From Gaiellasilicea sp963811885 (GTDB lineage: Bacteria > Actinomycetota > Thermoleophilia > Gaiellales > Gaiellaceae): a DNA stretch of 64,000 bases. The position numbers and the translations under genes are program-made. The DNA lies in the NCBI GenBank assembly GCA_963811885.1, contig CAWETB010000015.1:62001-126000 (forward strand), in the 5' to 3' direction. Below, one piece after another: positions 59,187 through 64,000 of this stretch; within the stretch, counting starts at the first letter, position 1, and every line of letters begins with the position of its first letter. The notes below the pieces were generated by a model. That model saw only the letters and a program-made list of their open reading frames with translations. It searched no databases and was not told where the DNA came from.

Positions 59187-59217
59187 TCTTCCTCTTGATC
59201 AAGCCGTTCCTGCCGGA

Positions 59218-59352
59218 TCACCGGGAGGAACGGTTGGGCGGCGAACCCTCACTCTCCGCGATCGCATCGGCGTACAACTCCATTGCCCGTTCGAGATCGG
59301 TCGCGTCCTGGTGTCCATACGTCTTGAGCGTGGTGTCCAGGGCTGACGCTGG
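59218..59352 (-). pseudogene. Tyrosine recombinase remnant, C-terminal tail 2
   Basis: In the frame just after the stop of the flavoprotein gene: ALDTTLKTYGHQDATDLERA then MELYADAIAESEG, ending in TGA at 59218. It matches the Tyr-containing tail of remnant 1 (IYGHYDLSDLERAMEAL). No start codon and no catalytic core: a decayed fragment, 31 bases after the second repeat, in the same position relative to it as remnant 1. Confidence 0.65.
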
Positions 59353-60615
59353 CTAGTTGTCGGTTGCTTGCGGCTCCAGGTATCTGTAGGCGAGCGCCAC
59401 CGCCATCGCTCCGTCACCGACGGCGCCTGCGACGCGCTTGGTCGAGCCATACCGGACGTCGCCGGCCGCGAAGACGCCGGGCCGGCTGGTTTCTAGCGGT
59501 AGCGGATCGCGGTCGAGCGGCCAGGCTGCGGGGCGCCTGCCGCTGTCGAGCAGGTCGAGCCCGGTGAGAATGTAGCCCGCGGTGTTGGTCAGCACCCCCT
59601 CGGCGGCGCACCATTCGCTGTGCGGCTTGCCGCCGATGCAGATGAACAGGGTGGTGACGCGCAGCGTTTCCTCCATGCCTGCCGGGCCGGCGATGTCGAC
59701 CTCGGCGAGATGTCCGTCCTCGGCCCGCAGAGCGGTCACCTGGGTGCCGAGCCGCACGTCGATCAGAGGATGCGCTTCGATCCGGGCGACGAGGTAGGCC
59801 GACATGCTCTTGGCGAGCCGGTCGCCGCGCACGATCATCGTCACCTTCGCCCGGGCGTCGGCGAGGTTCAACGCAGCCTGCCCTGCGGCGTTACCCGCCC
59901 CTACCACCGCGACGTTCTCTCCAGAGCATTGGGGAGCTTCGCTGCGACCGGCCCCGTAGTAGACGCCGCGGTCGATCAGTTCGTCGACGCCTTCCACCTC
60001 GAGCCGTCGCCAATCCATCCCCGTCGCCGCGATTACGACCGAGGTCGCGACCTCCACGCCGCTGTCGAGGAGAATCACCGGCGGGTCGGCACCTGGACGG
60101 CTGCCGACAGCCTCGCGCAGGAACACGAGCTCCGCCCCGAACCGCTCGGCCTGGCGGCCCGCTCGGCGAGCGAGCTCGGCACCGCCGATCCCCTCCGGGA
60201 AACCGAAGAAGTTCTCGATCATCGAGGTATGCGAGGCCTGACCGCCTGGAAGGTCGCGTTCGAGCACGATCGTCGCGAATCCGTCAGAGGCGGCGTACAC
60301 CGCCGCTCCGAGCCCCGCCGGTCCAGCGCCGACAATCGCCAGGTCGTAGTGTGAGCGCTTCGGTGCGGTGGGGAGGTTCCAGGCCGACACGAGCGTCTCG
60401 ACTGTGGCTCCGACGTACGCCCGGCCTCCATCCACAACGACCGGCAGCGGCGGCTCGACGAGCCCCATCGATGCGAGCAGCCGATCCGCCTCGGGTGTGC
60501 CGGCCTCGAGCCACTCGTGGGGCTGCGCCGCCCTTGTCAGGAAGTCGCGCAGCCGGTGGTCGCCGGCTTCGAAGCGCCTGCCTATGACCGTGACGGCGGA
60601 CCGGACCGGGCTCAC
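59353..60615 (-). CDS. Thioredoxin-reductase-like flavoprotein with Trx-fold N-domain, lacking CxxC
   Basis: 420 aa, GTG start overlapping the DUF2630 stop. Residues 1-85 look like a thioredoxin/glutaredoxin-fold module without Cys (VTVIGRRFEAGDHRLRDFLT, then LPVVVDGGRAYVGATVETLV). FAD motif LAIVGAGPAGLGAAVYAAS, GGQASHTSMIENFFGFPEG, NADPH motif VAVVGAGNAAGQAALNLADA, end VFAAGDVRYGSTKRVAGAVG. Where TrxB has CATC this reads YYGAGRSEA, so no dithiol is present. Relatives are often fused to cyclic-nucleotide-binding domains. Probably an NADPH-dependent oxidoreductase with another electron acceptor. Confidence 0.85.
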   Translation of the reverse strand: MSPVRSAVTVIGRRFEAGDHRLRDFLTRAAQPHEWLEAGTPEADRLLASMGLVEPPLPVVVDGGRAYVGATVETLVSAWNLPTAPKRSHYDLAIVGAGPAGLGAAVYAASDGFATIVLERDLPGGQASHTSMIENFFGFPEGIGGAELARRAGRQAERFGAELVFLREAVGSRPGADPPVILLDSGVEVATSVVIAATGMDWRRLEVEGVDELIDRGVYYGAGRSEAPQCSGENVAVVGAGNAAGQAALNLADARAKVTMIVRGDRLAKSMSAYLVARIEAHPLIDVRLGTQVTALRAEDGHLAEVDIAGPAGMEETLRVTTLFICIGGKPHSEWCAAEGVLTNTAGYILTGLDLLDSGRRPAAWPLDRDPLPLETSRPGVFAAGDVRYGSTKRVAGAVGDGAMAVALAYRYLEPQATDN

Positions 60616-60851
60616 CGCGACTCCTCGTAGCTCTCGACAACCGATCCGTCCCGCGCAGTCGCACCGACCGGTTCGAGCCCGGCCTCCCGACGAGTTCGGC
60701 GCTGACGCAGGCTGTCCCAGCAGGTGTCCAGGGTTGCGGTCAGCTCCGCGTGCCTGCGCCGGTCGGCTTCCGAGTGCTCGCTGCTCGCCTGGTCCCGGAG
60801 CCGGTGCTCCTCAGCCAATTTGATCGTCCGATGGATCGGGCTGTCGTCGAT
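60612..60851 (-). CDS. DUF2630 small protein
   Basis: The family pattern EEHRLRDQASSEHSEADRRR then LDTCWDSLRQRRTRREAGLE is clear. A TTG at 60818 starts inside the conserved region; the homologous N-terminus (IDDSPIHRTIKLAEEH) begins at an ATC at 60851, 6 bases after a good SD (AAGGAGG). So either ATC is the start or one base is miscalled. 79 aa. Upstream member of a pair with the flavoprotein (GTGA overlap). Function unknown. Confidence 0.75.
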   Translation of the reverse strand: MDDSPIHRTIKLAEEHRLRDQASSEHSEADRRRHAELTATLDTCWDSLRQRRTRREAGLEPVGATARDGSVVESYEESR

Positions 60852-61022
60852 GTGACCCTCCTTCGGCCCGAAGACGTCCTCAGCGTACGAGAGGCAACGC
60901 GGGCCGCGAACGCCGTTTGACCGAATCGCGGGGAGATGGGAGGTGCGCGAGGCTGCGGTGAGGCTAACGATTCGAGTCCCTCGATGCCTCGACGCGCAGA
61001 GTTCCGTTCGCCGCGCGCTGGA

Positions 61023-62075
61023 CTACGAGGATGCACTGAGGAATTCTTCGGCCTCCCTGTCTTCGGGTAAGGCGGTTCCCGCGTAGGCCGCCTCCCGGAC
61101 GGCTGTGTCAGACTCGAGCACGGTGCCGAGGGCGCCGGCGACCGTGGCAAAGGAAGCCGCGAACCAGGCGAGCCTGACGTAGTCACGCGCCGATGTGTCG
61201 CGGCCGAGCGCGTCCGCCAGCACCGGCTCGGTGATCACGAGTACGGCGCCCGCGAGGACGAGAACGAAGAGCGCTGCGTAGAGGGTCGCGATCCCGATCG
61301 TGACGGTGAGCGCCGTGGTGACGTTGAAGAGCAGCACCTGGGCGCGGACGCGCGGATCGGGCGCGCGCTCCCACAACTCGTGCGCGACGATCACAGCGAC
61401 GATCGTCACTGCGAGCGAGCCGAGGCACGCGGCCAGGAGCCGCCACCAACTGAGCGCTGTCGAGAGCCGCCACATGTCGGACGCGAGGATGCCGAAAGCG
61501 CCCGCGGCAAACGCCGCGGCGAGAACGCCGTAGAGCCTCGCGGCCAGGCGCCAAGGCCGGTTCGCGCGCACCATTCCCGCCAGCAAGCGGAGATGCCCGA
61601 AGATCACCGTCGGCACGTAAGGGAACCTCGAGACGTCCTCGTCATCGGCGGCGATCTCACGCAACGAGCTCCCCGTCCCGACAAGCTCCCCGGCCAGCTC
61701 GCGGAGCACGCGCCGAAGCCGCCGCTTCAGGTGAAGAGGGCCGAGCGCCGGCAGCGAGACGAGGGCGACGCCGTGCGTGCGGCTGGCGTGGCGCGAGACC
61801 GGGCGGCTGCCGTGCTGTAGTGGGAGATCGGTGACGACGACGGCGAAGTCCCAGCCCCGCTCGAGCAGCGCGCGCCGCGCCGCCTCGACCAGCTGGGTCG
61901 TCTCGGCCGGCGGAACCACGAGCCGGTCGACGACGAACTCCGTCCGCCAGCCGAGCGCGCCGTTCGCCTCGCGCAGGTCCTCGGCCAGATCGTCGGCGAT
62001 CCTGGTCGAAACCTCCTCCGGCAGGCCCGGCGCGACGAGCACGCCCAGACTGACACTTCGTTCAGGGTCGCTCAC
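61023..62075 (-). CDS. Actinobacterial membrane protein of unknown function
   Basis: 350 aa, GTG start overlapping the HicB-like stop (GTGA). The N-terminal half is soluble (SLGVLVAPGLPEEVSTRIAD, FAVVVTDLPLQHGSRPVSRH), the C-terminal half has about five helices (LYGVLAAAFAAGAFGILASD, SLAVTIVAVIVAHELWERA, ALTVTIGIATLYAALFVLVL). I do not recognise the family. 160 bases with no gene separate it from DUF2630. Confidence 0.7.
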   Translation of the reverse strand: MSDPERSVSLGVLVAPGLPEEVSTRIADDLAEDLREANGALGWRTEFVVDRLVVPPAETTQLVEAARRALLERGWDFAVVVTDLPLQHGSRPVSRHASRTHGVALVSLPALGPLHLKRRLRRVLRELAGELVGTGSSLREIAADDEDVSRFPYVPTVIFGHLRLLAGMVRANRPWRLAARLYGVLAAAFAAGAFGILASDMWRLSTALSWWRLLAACLGSLAVTIVAVIVAHELWERAPDPRVRAQVLLFNVTTALTVTIGIATLYAALFVLVLAGAVLVITEPVLADALGRDTSARDYVRLAWFAASFATVAGALGTVLESDTAVREAAYAGTALPEDREAEEFLSASS

Positions 62076-62236
62076 GCCGAGTGCGTCGCCTCGGCGTTTC
62101 TTCGATCACGCTCGCCCGACGCCTCCTCGCGCGTGCGCCCCTGGCCGTGTGCGCGGTGGACCTCCGGAATCGAGGCGACGATCGGGCCGTCCTCGCCCGG
62201 TTCGCAGACGATCGTCACGCACAGCGACTCGCCCAT
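62072..62236 (-). CDS. HicB-like small protein, no HicA partner seen
   Basis: 54 aa, ATG at 62236. MGESLCVTIVCEPGEDGPIV then ASIPEVHRAHGQGRTREEA matches the beta-strand half of HicB antitoxin-fold proteins. The family's following helix (usually an EEALxNVxEAI pattern) is replaced by a charged tail. TAAGTT lies 6 bases before ATG (62248-62243): leaderless. Overlaps the membrane protein start by 4 bases. No HicA toxin adjacent, so antitoxin function is doubtful. Confidence 0.65.
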   Translation of the reverse strand: MGESLCVTIVCEPGEDGPIVASIPEVHRAHGQGRTREEASGERDRRNAEATHSA

Positions 62237-62464
62237 GTCGACAACTTAGCCGAGTGCCTTCGGTGGGCCTTGATCGGACTCGAAGCAGACGAACGAGAAC
62301 AGCCCGTACCGTCCAAGGCCAGGGTCGAGGCTGACGGGCCGCTTCGGCGGACCGACAACCGACGCGTCCGGCGGCGCCGAGCAGTAGCATCCGGCACAAC
62401 CTAGGCGGGCCCCGTTGCCCAACCCTCGCGTGCCGGCAAGCCCGCTGCGAGGAGGTTCTGACAA
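62237..62464. promoter_or_regulatory. Divergent control region between the HicB-like gene and the Clp gene
   Basis: 228 bases without a gene. Minus -10 TAAGTT at 62248-62243. On the plus side GAGGAGG lies 9 bases before the Clp ATG. I find no CIRCE or HAIR element by eye. Confidence 0.4.

Positions 62465-64000
<1,536 letters not shown>

Noticed and set aside
58981..59221. Small minus-strand frames containing MEAAGIEPA
   Set aside because: This string is the complement of a tRNA/tmRNA 3' end translated by chance, seen in many genomes.

Overview
The window is about 70% G+C, gene-dense, with GTG and TTG starts and strongly G/C-biased third codon positions. Gene content and order (comF-hpf-secA-prfB-ftsE-ftsX-smpB with ssrA a few kb on; thrS-infC-rpmI-rplT-rRNA methyltransferase and pheS-pheT; an LCP wall-polymer ligase; small DUF7218 and DUF2630 proteins; Clp ATPase with a metal-binding N-terminus) point to a high-GC actinobacterium. 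I infer class Thermoleophilia (Gaiellales/Solirubrobacterales-like), but no 16S gene is present to prove it.

Layout. 1-5.4 kb: end of a GH13-type gene, a GH63-like glucosidase, a PAP2 membrane enzyme, a Pro/Thr-rich anchored protein and a His-rich mini-protein. 5.5-9.3 kb (minus): a secreted DUF1800-DUF1501-cupredoxin operon, DUF7218 and a CBS-pair protein. 9.5-13.4 kb: thrS, a terminator-like leader, infC-rpmI-rplT and a SpoU-type RNA methyltransferase. 13.4-17.9 kb (minus): lipoprotein hydrolase, DUF2207, LemA and two tandem methyltransferases. 18-23.9 kb: pheS-pheT, a two-domain cupredoxin, a YihY membrane protein, a PRC-barrel protein and an unknown. 23.9-30 kb: E1alpha/E1beta/E2 of a 2-oxoacid dehydrogenase, with the E3 gene 1.4 kb further on. 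30-41 kb: hisC, LCP ligase, UDP-glucose dehydrogenase, two sugar nucleotidylyltransferases, a mannose-type cupin, and the MerR-ahcY-mtnA methyl-cycle block. 41-55 kb: comF, hpf, secA, prfB, ftsEX, a Suv3-like RNA helicase, smpB and a form II CoxS-CoxL-CoxM hydroxylase. 56.1 kb: ssrA (tmRNA).

The 3' end of ssrA is duplicated as a 26-bp direct repeat 2.7 kb downstream. It brackets an MMPL transporter, and a decayed tyrosine-integrase tail follows each repeat: the trace of an element, probably a tandem array, inserted in ssrA. To the right lies a small stress-type set: a thioredoxin-reductase-like flavoprotein without the CxxC pair, DUF2630, a membrane protein, a HicB-like protein and a Clp AAA+ ATPase cut by the window end.

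Two things matter for reading the annotation. First, about 40 single-base frame shifts break otherwise well-conserved genes (pheT alone has nine). Nearly all are apparent one-base insertions, and even essential genes are hit, so I treat them as consensus errors and report the intact gene. Second, prfB carries a genuine programmed +1 frameshift site (CTT TGA C) that must not be read as such an error. Several transcription units appear leaderless, with a TANNNT box 6-7 bases before the start codon.
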